From the IMG/VR virus record IMGVR_UViG_3300032163_000039, positions 1 to 41,275 of that record: a stretch of DNA of 41,275 bases; one strand, 5' to 3'. A model generated the notes under the pieces. That model did not search any database, was not told the origin of the DNA, and saw only the letters and a list, made by a program, of their open reading frames with translations. Below are positions 1 to 8,887 of the stretch, piece after piece. This DNA is from a virus. The translations under genes and the position numbers were made by a program. Every line of letters starts with the position of its first letter. The stretch's first letter is position 1.

Positions 1-27
1 GCAAATCGGGGAATCCATTGATTATAC

Positions 28-72
28 TGGAGCCGCACGGGGATTTGAACCCCGGACCTGCTGATTACGAAT
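28..72 (-). pseudogene. 3' fragment of a tRNA-Thr(CGT)-like gene
   Basis: On the minus strand this reads as the 3' part of a tRNA: anticodon loop TTCGTAA, stem TCAGC, a T arm CGGGG-TTCAAAT-CCCCG and a CCA end. The 5' half is absent: upstream of the anticodon loop the sequence turns AT-rich and cannot form the anticodon stem. The acceptor strand looks one base short. It lies outside the prophage, whose left tip is 28 bp further on. A tRNA 3' remnant ending in the anticodon loop is the usual scar (att core) of a tyrosine-integrase element, so this may be an attachment site older than the Mu-like insertion. The identity as Thr is inferred from the loop. Confidence 0.6.
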
Positions 73-94
73 TAGGATAAAATGAATTTATTTA

Positions 95-99
95 TGAAG
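95..99. repeat. Left target-site duplication TGAAG
   Basis: The five host bases immediately before the prophage tip are identical to the five bases immediately after its right tip, as expected for a Mu-family strand transfer with a 5-bp stagger. Confidence 0.9.
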
Positions 100-149
100 T
101 GTAAGCACGCTCGTAGAATGAGATAAAGATGCACGTAAAATGAGATAAG
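100..149 (-). promoter_or_regulatory. attL: Left prophage end with two transposase-binding-like repeats
   Basis: Two copies of the repeat complementary to TATCTCATTYTAYGTGC lie at 109-125 (GCTCGTAGAATGAGATA) and 131-147 (GCACGTAAAATGAGATA), 22 bp apart. They point inward like the L1 and L2 MuA sites of Mu. A more degenerate third site may lie further in but is not clear. The repeats are inverted relative to those at the right end, as required for pairing of the two ends in a transpososome. Binding by this transposase is inferred from position and symmetry. Confidence 0.85.
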
Positions 150-321
150 AGGATTGGAAAGGCAGGAAAGACATGCTTCTGCGGTGACATGACCCCTTTA
201 TATCGGGTAGCCGCAGCCGAAAAGCCCTTCCTAATGAGTTGTTTCACCACCAAAATAAGACGGCTGTCCCGGTTAGAATCCCTCCATTTGATAGTTCGGA
301 CGGTTCACATCTGGTAGGGGC

Positions 322-368
322 TCCATTCTCAATAAGGCCCCTGATCCTGGGCATCCATTCTCAATAAG
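322..368. repeat. Two 15-bp direct repeats in the left non-coding end
   Basis: TCCATTCTCAATAAG occurs at 322-336 and again at 354-368. The stretch from 150 to 450 between the end sites and the methyltransferase gene holds no convincing gene. Apart from these repeats and the terminator hairpin I see nothing in it. In Mu the packaging start lies near the left end, so this stretch could hold a packaging signal or accessory transposase site, but nothing in the sequence proves it. Confidence 0.5.
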
Positions 369-408
369 ACAGAGAATCCCCCAATCGAGATGACCATAGG
401 CAAATGAA

Positions 409-433
409 GGGGACTGAGGCGTGCTCAGCCCCC
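409..433 (-). terminator. Hairpin terminator of the late operon
   Basis: GGGGACTGAG-GCGTG-CTCAGCCCCC forms a ten-pair stem with one mismatch, about 20 bp after the stop codon of the last late gene. The T-rich tail on the minus strand is weak (TTCATTT), so termination strength is uncertain. Confidence 0.6.
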
Positions 434-450
434 TTCCCCACCCCGTGATC

Positions 451-1260
451 CTACCCCTTAACCGGCTCCTCAGATAAAGAATAATTGCTGATAAGGAGCT
501 CTTTGGCCAACTTGCAGCGCTGGCCGGTCCTCGCGCCGGCGGTATAAGTAGTAGAAACTGCCTGCATTTGATAGCCAGCAAAGAGGTTGCGGATCTCCGG
601 GGTGTCGTTGATGCTCAGTAAGAACTTGCCCTGAATCCCTCCCAGAATCTCTTTAAGGCTGGAGAAGTCTTCAGGGGTGAAAATGCCCGCGCCATAGTCC
701 TTCTCGTGGCCCCAATACGGCGGGTCCAGGTAGAAGAAGGTCTGCGGGGTGTCATAGCGCCTAACACATTCATCATAGGACAGGTGCTCAATTACCGCAC
801 TTTCTAAGCGTTTATGAATATCATCAATTAATGCAATGATGGCAGGGCCCCCTAAGGGTTTGTTTTTGCTAAGTTTTGATACGGTAAAACTGCACCCTCC
901 AGCCGCAGAACCAGGCGGGGTGATGGAGCATCGCAAGAGATAATAATAACGTGCCGCCCGCTGGATATCGGTGAGGTTTTGGGGTTTGCTGTTCTTCAGC
1001 CGGGCGTACTCTTCCCGGCTCCTGAGGTTCCACCGCACCTGTTTGATAAACTCCTCCGGATGCATCTGGATGATCCGGAAGAGGTTGACCAACTCCCCGT
1101 TGATGTCGTTGAGCACCTCGCAAGGACTCGGCGCTTTGGCCAGGAGCACGGTGGCCGAGCCGGCGAACGGCTCACAGTAAACCCGGTGCTCCGGGATCAG
1201 GGAGAGGATGGTTTTGGTGAGCAGCCTTTTGCCGCCCAGGTAAGGCACCAGTTTGGACAT
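451..1260 (-). CDS. dam: DNA N6-adenine methyltransferase, D12 class (Dam-like)
   Basis: Predicted to transfer a methyl group from S-adenosylmethionine to adenine in a short DNA target. The family motifs are visible: PYLGGKR near residues 6-12, EPFAGSA at 30-36 (SAM-binding motif I) and the catalytic DPPY at 179-182. The length of 269 aa is normal for this class. The start has a GGGGGAAG ribosome site. It is the last gene of the leftward late operon, just after a tail gene. Part of the gene (about 770-900) is clearly more AT-rich than the tail genes, which suggests separate acquisition. The likely job is to mark phage DNA against host restriction, a role that Mu gives to the unrelated Mom modification. 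The recognition sequence cannot be read from the protein by eye. Confidence 0.9.
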   Translation of the reverse strand: MSKLVPYLGGKRLLTKTILSLIPEHRVYCEPFAGSATVLLAKAPSPCEVLNDINGELVNLFRIIQMHPEEFIKQVRWNLRSREEYARLKNSKPQNLTDIQRAARYYYLLRCSITPPGSAAGGCSFTVSKLSKNKPLGGPAIIALIDDIHKRLESAVIEHLSYDECVRRYDTPQTFFYLDPPYWGHEKDYGAGIFTPEDFSSLKEILGGIQGKFLLSINDTPEIRNLFAGYQMQAVSTTYTAGARTGQRCKLAKELLISNYSLSEEPVKG

Positions 1261-1345
1261 AACTACTTCCCCCAGCCATAATGATTGCTTCCCAGCCCAC
1301 CCTCCGTGTGGTTCTGCCCTCCTTTCCGTTGGATTAACGGGAGGG

Positions 1346-2401
1346 TCACTCCTCCCAACCTACCGCCCGCACCGTTTGATTGGGGGTGTTTTCATTGTTG
1401 AGATAAATCTTGTTGCCGTCCAGCAGGTGGCACTCGAAGGGCACCGCCCCCCGCAAGCTCTGAAAATCGCTGGCGGGCGGGGCGGCGTGCACCACCAGGG
1501 CGGCATTGACGCCGTCGTAGGAGATTCCCAGCTTGAGGATCGCGCCTGCGGTGGCGGCGGCGTTTCCCAGGAGTCGCCGGGCCGTTGGCGGCACCCTCAG
1601 TCCCAGGTCCGCGGCGGTGTAGCCATTGATGGCCCCGGCCACGATCTCGATAAAGGTGTTCCAGGCGACCTGGTTGCCGGCCTTGGTAAACCGCACGATA
1701 TTGGAGCCGGCGTTGTTGAGGATCATCCCCAGGTAGCGGAAGTTGATATTGGGCAGCACGATGAACCAGTCACCCTGGGTCAGGGTCAGGGCCGCGCCCG
1801 AATAGGTGATGGTGCCGCCGGTGCCGTTGTCGTTGTTGTTGGCGGTGATGGTCCGGATCAGCCCCTTGGAGGCCCCGGAGAGCACCAGCAGCTTGGCGTT
1901 GGCCAGCTCATCGGTGATGAAGCCATAACCGATATCCCCCGTGTTGCCATTATTGCGCAGGGTTATGACCTGGCTCACCTGGCTGGAGAACCGCATCACC
2001 GGCATAGCCTTGAGGCTGAAGGTGGTATCCGGGGCCGCGGCGATGGCATAGACGCAGTACCACTGGCTGGCCTTCTCGCTGCCCCAGAGGTTGCTGGGGG
2101 TGTCGAAATCCATCACCGCGTCGGCGCTCATCTCCCGGTACTTGCTGTCCGCCAGGCCGCCGTCCACGAACAACCCCCGGTGCAGGGGCGAGGGAAAGCC
2201 GCAGAGCATCACCCGGGCTTTGCAATCGGCGGTGGCCGGGATCTTCACCTGGGTGGCGTCCACCCACATCAGGTCGGGGCAATAGGCCAGCTCGGCCAGC
2301 TCCACCACCGCCCCTTCCACTTTCTCAAAATCGCCCTTCAGGATCACCTGGCGGCCGGTGCCGCTGCCCCATTTCGATTGCGGAACGTGAATGAGACCCA
2401 T
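1346..2401 (-). CDS. Predicted distal tail / tail-fibre protein
   Basis: A 351-aa protein of mostly beta-type composition, rich in Gly, Asn and Thr in its middle part (residues about 200-240). No family could be named with confidence. It starts with a very strong AAGGAGG site and lies directly downstream of the giant tail protein and upstream of the methyltransferase, the last virion-type gene of the operon. In siphovirus-like transposable phages this position holds proteins of the tail tip or fibre, and that is the basis of the call. It carries no signal peptide or membrane segment. Alternatives are a fibre-assembly protein or a capsid decoration protein. Confidence 0.55.
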   Translation of the reverse strand: MGLIHVPQSKWGSGTGRQVILKGDFEKVEGAVVELAELAYCPDLMWVDATQVKIPATADCKARVMLCGFPSPLHRGLFVDGGLADSKYREMSADAVMDFDTPSNLWGSEKASQWYCVYAIAAAPDTTFSLKAMPVMRFSSQVSQVITLRNNGNTGDIGYGFITDELANAKLLVLSGASKGLIRTITANNNDNGTGGTITYSGAALTLTQGDWFIVLPNINFRYLGMILNNAGSNIVRFTKAGNQVAWNTFIEIVAGAINGYTAADLGLRVPPTARRLLGNAAATAGAILKLGISYDGVNAALVVHAAPPASDFQSLRGAVPFECHLLDGNKIYLNNENTPNQTVRAVGWEE

Positions 2402-2471
2402 ATCCTACCTCCTTATTTTACCCCTGCCCGGCCCGGAAACGCCCCATCCTGGCCCTCTCAGAGGCTCAGTG

Positions 2472-5400
2472 CTAATAAACGTAAGCCCGGTAGCTCCAGT
2501 TGGGATCGCCGGGACCGGCCTGGTCGATGGCGTAGCAGTCGTAATCCGTCCCTGCGCCATCCACCGTCCAGGCCACCGGATAAGCCACCTGGCGCATCAG
2601 CCGCAGGGCCACCCGGCGCCGATCCAGGCTGACTTGCTTGCCGAAGCACCTGAATTCCGTCTGGTCGAAGCCGTGGAAATCAGAGCTGATGGCCACGTCG
2701 TCGCCCAACTCCAGGCGCACCCCTTCCAACCAGGTCTCCAGTTCGACGTTCTCCTGGGCGGCGCTCAATCGGAACAAGAGCCGCGCGGCCAAAAGGGCCG
2801 CCAGTTGCGGGTCCTCGGTGATCACCGGGCTGCCGTATCTGAGGTCGATATCTGCCGGCAGTTCCCCCAACTCATCTATCAAGGCCTGGTTTTTCTCCTC
2901 GGCGTATTTGCTGTTGTCCCGGTCATAGTCGCCATAGGTCACCCGGACCAGGTTTTTCAGGTCCCGCAGCTCGTATGAAACGCTGAGGCTCCGGATGGCA
3001 GAGGCCTGGAGAATGGCCAGGTTCTCCAGGAGCACGAAGGCCAGCAGCTTGTCGAACCAGGCCCAGGAGCCGCTGCGCTTGGCGTAGTCCAGGGCGCAGC
3101 TCAGCATCAGCACCAGCCCTTCCAAACTGCCCATCTGCCGCAACATCAGGTAGTTGGGCACATACTCCCAGATGTCCGCGTCCTCCACATAGGAGAAGGG
3201 AATGTAGTCGGCATTGAGCATATTGGGCTTTCCATCGCCGGCCAGGGCAAAGAACTGTGCCAGCATGGCGTCGAAGTGGGCGGCGTCCTCCGCCGTGGCC
3301 GGAAAGACCCACACCTGGCCGCTTCGGCCGGCCACTGCCAGCCCGAAAGCCCGGCCCACCAAAGCGTTCATCCAGGCGTAATGATAGTCGCTCTTATAGA
3401 GATAACCCCCGAACTCGCCGCTCTGCCGGTTCAGCCTGAGGTCATCCAGGATGCGCCGAGCCCAGGTCTGGGCCGTGGCGTTGCCGTTGCGCAGGTAGAT
3501 GTAGAGGCAGCCCAGGGCCAGACTTGCTCCCACCCCCGGATCATAATAGCCATAGACAAAACCATAATCCGAAAACCACACCGGGAATTTCCAGCCTGAC
3601 CCGTCCACCGCGCCATAAGCATCGATCCACGTTAGCCAGTTTTCCAGGAGATCCCAGGCAGCCGCGTCGTTGCTGCTGAAAAAATACTCCGCCAGGCGAT
3701 AGAAGGCCCAGTACTGCCCCAGGCCGTGGCCCGCCTCCGGGTAGGAGCTGCCGTTCACGTTCCCCTGGACGATGTCCCAGGCATTTTCATATTCGGCGCC
3801 GGGTAATATCCGGCGTTCGTAGCAAAAGTAGTCCAGATCGAAGTTGACACTGCCCCCGGGACCGATGGTGAGCTGCGTGGTGTTAGTGATTCCGGTGCCG
3901 ATGGTGAAGGCATTGTTGCCCTGATAGGTACCGTCCTTGATCCGGTGGATGAGGGAATTGGCCGGGTCGATGATCCAGGCGATCATGTGCCAGCTGCCAT
4001 CAAGGACACCAGTGATGTCAGAGTAAAAGTCTCCGGCTGAGGTGGTGATCTTGAGCTGCAAGTCCTGGACACCTGCGGTCTTGGTCTGAATCGCCCAGCC
4101 GTTAGCCCCCATTTTGTTCATGAGTTGCACGTAGTCGGCAGTTTGAACAGCTCCTTTGCAAATCAGGATGAGGGTGAAAGGATTGCTGCCAGGAACCAGG
4201 TTAGCGTTGCTGGCTCGGGTCAGGGAATAGGTGTTGTTCAAGCGAACCGCGGTGTTCCCTGGTTGGCAGATTCCGGTTACGTAGGTGGGGGTGCCTGTTA
4301 GGGTGTAACCATTGCCGCTGGAATCGATCAGGGAGTCATTAAATAAGTAACGGACGCTTCGTAATCCGTAGTTACGGTATTTAAGCCACCAGGAGAAGCG
4401 GGTGAAGTCCTCCTCGCCGCACAAGGGGATGGCCTCGATGTCGTTTCTGGTGTGCACCGGCAGGATGGGCCCCTTGATGCCCCCGTAACGGCTGTTGAAG
4501 CCGTCCTGGGCGTCCCGGTGCAGGTACAGATAGTTGGCCGCCAGGTCCAGCCGGTTCATCAGGTACGGGGCCAGGGGGTGGGCGTAGTGCACCAGGGTCG
4601 GGCCCCGCCAGGAATTCTGGCCGTAAGGCTCCAGGGAGATGGCCTGCCGGGGGGCGTAAGGGTAGGCGTCGCCGGCCGTGAGATCGAGGCCCACGTCGTC
4701 CAACCACCAGGCCGGAGGCTGCTCCAGGTCCTGGTTGATCTCCGGATACTTGAACTCCAGCAGCCGCAGCCGCGCCGCCCCGGTGAAGCGCACCGGGTCG
4801 TTGAATTTCACGTCCGTGATATGAAAGGTGGCGTCTGCCGGCGGGGAACTGCCTACGCCGATATCCACCACCTGGAGGGGGTGGGTGATGGGAAAACTGC
4901 CCGATTCCAACAGCATGTCGGCGAAATTCACCGTCACCCGGTTCCACTGCTGCACGTTCACTACGGTGTCCTTATAAAAATAGCTGCCGTTGGCGTCCTT
5001 CACCTTGGTGCGGATGGTGATCGTGCTCACCCCATTGAGGATGGGATAAATCAGGTAATTGACGTTGGTCTTGCCGGTGGAGTTGACCTCCGCGGTATTG
5101 ATCCCGGTCCACACGCCCCAGGCGGTGACACCTGCGGGCGTCTGCGTCTCCACCCTCAACTGGGTGTAGTAGGTATCCCCCTCAACGGTTTCCTCCACCT
5201 CCCGGTCCGTGAAGATTAAGTCAGCCTCGGGTCCAGAAGTTGAGTACCAGGCCCACCACCCCCCCCGCCGCCGGTCCCGGTCGTCCACGATATTGTCGAT
5301 GCGCTTGAACTGGCTGAAATCAATTTCGAACTGGGTGAGGTCGGTGTAGCGGTCAGGGAGGCCGTGCACGTAAGTGTGCGCCGCCCCCCATTCGTCCGCG

Positions 5401-6659
5401 TCCCCCGGCGCCGAGTCGTTCAGGGTCACCAGCAGCCGCCGGGGATGCACTTCGGGGTCGCCCGCCATGAAGGTCCAGTAATCCCCGGCTACGAAGTCGT
5501 TGCCGCTCCCCGCCTCCCAGTAGACCTCCAGGTCATTCCCGAGGGAGGTGGGCTGCTCCCGGCCGCTGGTCTTGCAACCCGTGGTGTGCCAGGTAATCCC
5601 GCCGTCATCGGACCATTTAAAAGTGGCGGTGCCGATCTCCCCGGTGGTCTCAGCCCAGACCACGTAGCGGATGCGGTTGGAGCCGGAGTAGATGCCCTTG
5701 AGGACCATCGTGGCGCTGCCGCCGCTGCTGATCTTGCAGATATTGTGGACCTGGTTGGCGGCGCCCGGGCCCCGGAGCTTGAGGCGCACCTGGCTCATGT
5801 CCGCCAGGGGACTTTGCGCCAGGCTCCAGTTCATGCCGTAGCCCCACCAGGCGGTGAAGCCGGTGGTGCTGTAGTCCTTCAGTAGGACCCGCAGCGCCCG
5901 GGGGCCCTGGGCTGCGGCCTGCATGGTGATCTCGCCCTGGTCGTCGTCTCCGGGGTAGAGCTCGATGGCGAACTTCTCAAAGCCCGCCGCCCCCAGGGTG
6001 GAGTCCCGGTACAGCAGGAAGGAGCCGGCGTTCCACTGGCTGCGCTCGAAGTCGTCCATCACCAGGGGAGAGGTGCGGCTCGCCTCATAAGGATAGAACC
6101 GGTCCCAGAGAAAGGAGACCAGGGCGGCATAGTCCCGTCCCCGCTCCCGCCCGGCGAAATGCAGCGCAGCCATCAGGTCCAGCACCCGGTCCACCGCGAA
6201 ATCATAGGTGTAATCGGCCCGATCCCGCCAGGCGGGCCGGACGCAGGGATAGTTGTTCAGGGCCTGATATTTACTGCCCTGCACCCCGGTATAGTAGAGA
6301 TAATAAAGCTGCACCACGGTGCCCGGCGCCAGGGGCGTCCCCAGGGTGACCGTGGTCCGGGCGCCGCTGTTGGCGAAACTGCCGCCGGTGTAATAATTGG
6401 TGAGGTCGCCGGACTCCGGCTCCGCCCAGAAGCCGTTCCAGGGGAACACCGTGGTGTAGAGCCACACCCCTCGGAGATAGGCCACCTGGCCACCGCCCGG
6501 CAGCGGGGTTTGGATGTAGACCTTACCGTCCGCGGCCACCGCGGTGCTCAGATTCGCGCCGCTCCAGTTCCCGGCCACCAGTTCCATGAGGGCCGCGCCC
6601 CCCTGGTTGTCATGGACCCAGTTGAACTGGCTCCCCTTGGCCCATTGCACGTAAGGCAT
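2472..6659 (-). CDS. Giant tail-tip/hub protein with inserted LamG-like lectin domain
   Basis: At 1395 aa this is the largest gene. It starts at an ATG overlapping the stop of the upstream gene (TGATG). Residues about 330-400 hold a module (GEIGTATFKWSDDGG) also found in the upstream gene. Residues about 760-960 look like a concanavalin A/LamG lectin domain (NDSLIDSSGNGYTLTG start, FDLDYFCYERRI near its end); this part is about 50% GC against about 65% around it. The next 140 residues are rich in Trp and Tyr in helical blocks (YWAFYRLAEYFF) and resemble a six-hairpin glycosidase-like toroid. The last 165 residues (NLVRVTYGDY onward) look like a tail-hub fold. Probable role: tail tip that binds, and perhaps digests, a surface polysaccharide. 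The hub position is supported by context; the enzyme activity is inference. Confidence 0.7.
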   Translation of the reverse strand: MPYVQWAKGSQFNWVHDNQGGAALMELVAGNWSGANLSTAVAADGKVYIQTPLPGGGQVAYLRGVWLYTTVFPWNGFWAEPESGDLTNYYTGGSFANSGARTTVTLGTPLAPGTVVQLYYLYYTGVQGSKYQALNNYPCVRPAWRDRADYTYDFAVDRVLDLMAALHFAGRERGRDYAALVSFLWDRFYPYEASRTSPLVMDDFERSQWNAGSFLLYRDSTLGAAGFEKFAIELYPGDDDQGEITMQAAAQGPRALRVLLKDYSTTGFTAWWGYGMNWSLAQSPLADMSQVRLKLRGPGAANQVHNICKISSGGSATMVLKGIYSGSNRIRYVVWAETTGEIGTATFKWSDDGGITWHTTGCKTSGREQPTSLGNDLEVYWEAGSGNDFVAGDYWTFMAGDPEVHPRRLLVTLNDSAPGDADEWGAAHTYVHGLPDRYTDLTQFEIDFSQFKRIDNIVDDRDRRRGGWWAWYSTSGPEADLIFTDREVEETVEGDTYYTQLRVETQTPAGVTAWGVWTGINTAEVNSTGKTNVNYLIYPILNGVSTITIRTKVKDANGSYFYKDTVVNVQQWNRVTVNFADMLLESGSFPITHPLQVVDIGVGSSPPADATFHITDVKFNDPVRFTGAARLRLLEFKYPEINQDLEQPPAWWLDDVGLDLTAGDAYPYAPRQAISLEPYGQNSWRGPTLVHYAHPLAPYLMNRLDLAANYLYLHRDAQDGFNSRYGGIKGPILPVHTRNDIEAIPLCGEEDFTRFSWWLKYRNYGLRSVRYLFNDSLIDSSGNGYTLTGTPTYVTGICQPGNTAVRLNNTYSLTRASNANLVPGSNPFTLILICKGAVQTADYVQLMNKMGANGWAIQTKTAGVQDLQLKITTSAGDFYSDITGVLDGSWHMIAWIIDPANSLIHRIKDGTYQGNNAFTIGTGITNTTQLTIGPGGSVNFDLDYFCYERRILPGAEYENAWDIVQGNVNGSSYPEAGHGLGQYWAFYRLAEYFFSSNDAAAWDLLENWLTWIDAYGAVDGSGWKFPVWFSDYGFVYGYYDPGVGASLALGCLYIYLRNGNATAQTWARRILDDLRLNRQSGEFGGYLYKSDYHYAWMNALVGRAFGLAVAGRSGQVWVFPATAEDAAHFDAMLAQFFALAGDGKPNMLNADYIPFSYVEDADIWEYVPNYLMLRQMGSLEGLVLMLSCALDYAKRSGSWAWFDKLLAFVLLENLAILQASAIRSLSVSYELRDLKNLVRVTYGDYDRDNSKYAEEKNQALIDELGELPADIDLRYGSPVITEDPQLAALLAARLLFRLSAAQENVELETWLEGVRLELGDDVAISSDFHGFDQTEFRCFGKQVSLDRRRVALRLMRQVAYPVAWTVDGAGTDYDCYAIDQAGPGDPNWSYRAYVY

Positions 6660-8419
6660 CAGGCGTCTTCCCCCATGTAGGCCCTGATCTTGACCTCCCC
6701 GCAATCCACCCAGAAATCATACAGGCATCGGGAGACGATCTCCCGGATGGCCCGGCCCGCCTCCAGGTTCTCGAAACAAATGCCGATGTGGTAGAACAAG
6801 GTGTCGCTGCGGGCCAGGGTGAAGGCGTCCCGGTTGAGGTAGTCCGCCAGGCCCACCTCCGCCAGGATGTCCTCGATGATGTCCACCGGGTGAGTGGTGT
6901 CGTCCTTCACCACCCGGGCCTCCACGTTGCCAGCCCCGCCCTTCACCTGGATCTCGCCGGTCTCGGTGGAATAAACCACCCCCTGGCGGGTGTCGTCGTC
7001 CTGGACCCACACCGAGGTTATGGCCTGGAACGGGGCCCCGGCTATCCGGTAGTGCATCACCTTGGCGGAGGCATAGATGAGCCACTGGTCCCCGGCCACG
7101 ATATCGGTCCCCGGGGCGCTCTCCCAATAAATCTCCAGGCCGTTTTCCAACTGCACCGGGGAGCCTATGCCCACGGTGGTAAGTCCCGTCTTCTCCCAGG
7201 TCTGGCCGCCGTCCTTGGACCACTTGAAGGTGGCCGTGCCGATTTCGCCGGTGGTCTCAGCCTGCACCAGGTAGTCGCGGTCTTCGTTGCCGGAATATTT
7301 CTCTTCATCCACCACGTGCAGGGCGGCTACGCCGCTGCCGGTCTTAGTCACCTCGCAGGCGGCCTCGGTGGTGCCGGTGCTCTCCGCCTTGGCCCGGAAA
7401 TAACCCCGCATGAACGGCTTCTTGGCGCCGTCCGGATCCGGCGCGCCGATCTTGTGCTCCAGCATCTGGCGCACGAAGTCCACGGTCTCCAGGTGGGCCA
7501 GGTGCGCCTCGTCCCAGGCATGGCTCATCTCCGAGATTTTGTCCAGCTGGCCGATGTAGACCAACTGCCATTCCACCGTGCCGTCAGGCAACTCGAAGCC
7601 GTGATAGAGTTTAAGATATTTCTTGTACCAGGGAATGGCCCGGAGATAGAAGTTGCCGCCCCCCGGCACCCACTGGCGGCTGCGGTTGTCCATCACCAGG
7701 CGGTTGCTGCCGGTGCGCAGGTCTCCGAAATCCAGGGCCAGCTCCACATTCAAATCGCCGGGATTGATGATTTCGCTCTCCGGGAGCAGCATCTCGCCGG
7801 TGAGGAGGAGATTTTGCAAGTTCCCCGGAAACTCGCCGTCACTGGCGTAGCTGTCATAACCCGGGTCCGGATAGGCGTCTATGGCATAGGCGGAGTAGGC
7901 GTCGGCGTCGCCGGCGTTGTCCAGGGCCCAGGCCCGGATGGTCTCGTTTAACTCCACCTTGAGTTGGTAATATTTCTCCAGCTCATATTCCCCCCCTGAT
8001 TTCACCTCTACCCAGTCGACCTCCCCACACCCCGCGTAACTCTCCGCGGTGCGCAGGGATACCGTCACCTCCAGATACCCCGCCAGGTCCTCCCAGGTGG
8101 GTGTTACCAGCATCCCCGGTCTGGCCCACAGCCAGCCTTCCTGCCACCAGCCTGATCCTCCGAACCATCCCGCCCCGCTCACCCCCGGGACCCCGGGGAA
8201 TGCCTCCATAATGGGAGACGTCCAGGACCCGGAGGTGAAATAACCCGCTTGCATGGCCAGCTTTCCGGCCTCGCCGCCGTATTCGGTGTTGATGAAACTG
8301 CCGCACCCCTCAGCCAGCCCCAGGTCCAGGTCGAAGGGATAGATCAGGGCCCGCACCCGGGGCTTGGCCCCCCGGAGCAATGCCTCTTCCTGGATATAAT
8401 TGTCGCTGGCCGGTCTCAT
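6659..8419 (-). CDS. Tail hub-type structural protein
   Basis: About 586 aa, between a small tail protein and the giant tail-tip protein, typical for baseplate-hub proteins of B3/D3112-like phages. The C-terminus (AIREIVSRCLYDFWVDCGEV) resembles hub proteins that end in a domain describing a local surface. Residues about 390-450 contain GEIGTATFKWSKDGGQTWEK, a module repeated in the downstream gene. ATG at 8419 is chosen over a TTG two codons earlier; neither has a clear ribosome site. A palindromic repeat sits just upstream. No enzymatic motif was seen. Confidence 0.65.
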   Translation of the reverse strand: MRPASDNYIQEEALLRGAKPRVRALIYPFDLDLGLAEGCGSFINTEYGGEAGKLAMQAGYFTSGSWTSPIMEAFPGVPGVSGAGWFGGSGWWQEGWLWARPGMLVTPTWEDLAGYLEVTVSLRTAESYAGCGEVDWVEVKSGGEYELEKYYQLKVELNETIRAWALDNAGDADAYSAYAIDAYPDPGYDSYASDGEFPGNLQNLLLTGEMLLPESEIINPGDLNVELALDFGDLRTGSNRLVMDNRSRQWVPGGGNFYLRAIPWYKKYLKLYHGFELPDGTVEWQLVYIGQLDKISEMSHAWDEAHLAHLETVDFVRQMLEHKIGAPDPDGAKKPFMRGYFRAKAESTGTTEAACEVTKTGSGVAALHVVDEEKYSGNEDRDYLVQAETTGEIGTATFKWSKDGGQTWEKTGLTTVGIGSPVQLENGLEIYWESAPGTDIVAGDQWLIYASAKVMHYRIAGAPFQAITSVWVQDDDTRQGVVYSTETGEIQVKGGAGNVEARVVKDDTTHPVDIIEDILAEVGLADYLNRDAFTLARSDTLFYHIGICFENLEAGRAIREIVSRCLYDFWVDCGEVKIRAYMGEDA

Positions 8420-8483
8420 AGGCAAATAAGGCGGGTTGACCCCGCCTCTGTTTTATCCCTGGGTGGAACAAGCCGCCCGGTGT

Positions 8484-8503
8484 GGCAGGCGTCCCCGCCT
8501 GCC
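8484..8503. repeat. Dispersed palindrome between tail genes
   Basis: GGCAGGC-GTCCCC-GCCTGCC in the spacer between hub and small tail gene. Confidence 0.85.
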
Positions 8504-8507
8504 GTCC

Positions 8508-8873
8508 TCACACTTCCTCCAGCTCAATCGTCCCCGACCACAACCCCGGGGCCACCAACACAAAATTGAAATCATTGGTCCACAGGGCCGTGCAGGTCTT
8601 GTCGCCGGCCCCGTCCTCATAGAAGTCGATCTCCGCCTGCGCCTGTTTGATGGCCCAGAATTGCTCTTTCTGGGCCGCATAGATGTAATTGAAGGGCAGC
8701 GCCCACCTTTGTTTGAGGTCCCGGCTATAACTCCTGAGCGTCCCGTCGATGGCCCGGCCGATGTCTCCGGCTTCCTGCCGGGGGGCCTCGTAGCCGAAGG
8801 AAAAGTTATCCGGGAAGGTGTAACTCTGCTGGGCGCCGCCCCGGGGGGTCCACACGAACTTGCCGTTAGCCAT
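8508..8873 (-). CDS. Small distal tail protein
   Basis: A 121-aa protein without membrane segments, with an aromatic-rich middle (WALPFNYIYAAQKEQFWAIK). It lies between the tape measure and the hub protein, where long-tailed phages place a small distal-tail protein that attaches hub to tube. That position is the main basis of the call. The start has no strong ribosome site. A palindromic repeat lies on each side of the gene (8888-8909 and 8484-8503). Confidence 0.6.
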   Translation of the reverse strand: MANGKFVWTPRGGAQQSYTFPDNFSFGYEAPRQEAGDIGRAIDGTLRSYSRDLKQRWALPFNYIYAAQKEQFWAIKQAQAEIDFYEDGAGDKTCTALWTNDFNFVLVAPGLWSGTIELEEV

Positions 8874-8887
8874 ATTAAAGCCCGGTG

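Noticed and set aside
28-72. Complete tRNA gene in the left flank
   Set aside because: The 5' half and the anticodon stem partner are missing.
71-90. Additional outermost transposase site overlapping the left flank
   Set aside because: TAAAATGA matches part of the repeat, but it lies outside the TGAAG duplication and so belongs to host DNA.
1253-2632. Long open frame on the plus strand opposite the tail genes
   Set aside because: It is antisense to genes with good ribosome sites and phage features, and its protein is low in complexity, rich in Gly, His and Val, as expected of a shadow in GC-rich DNA.
4381-4947. Separate minus-strand gene inside the giant tail gene
   Set aside because: Alternative frame of the tail gene, Gly/Arg/Pro-rich, no ribosome site.
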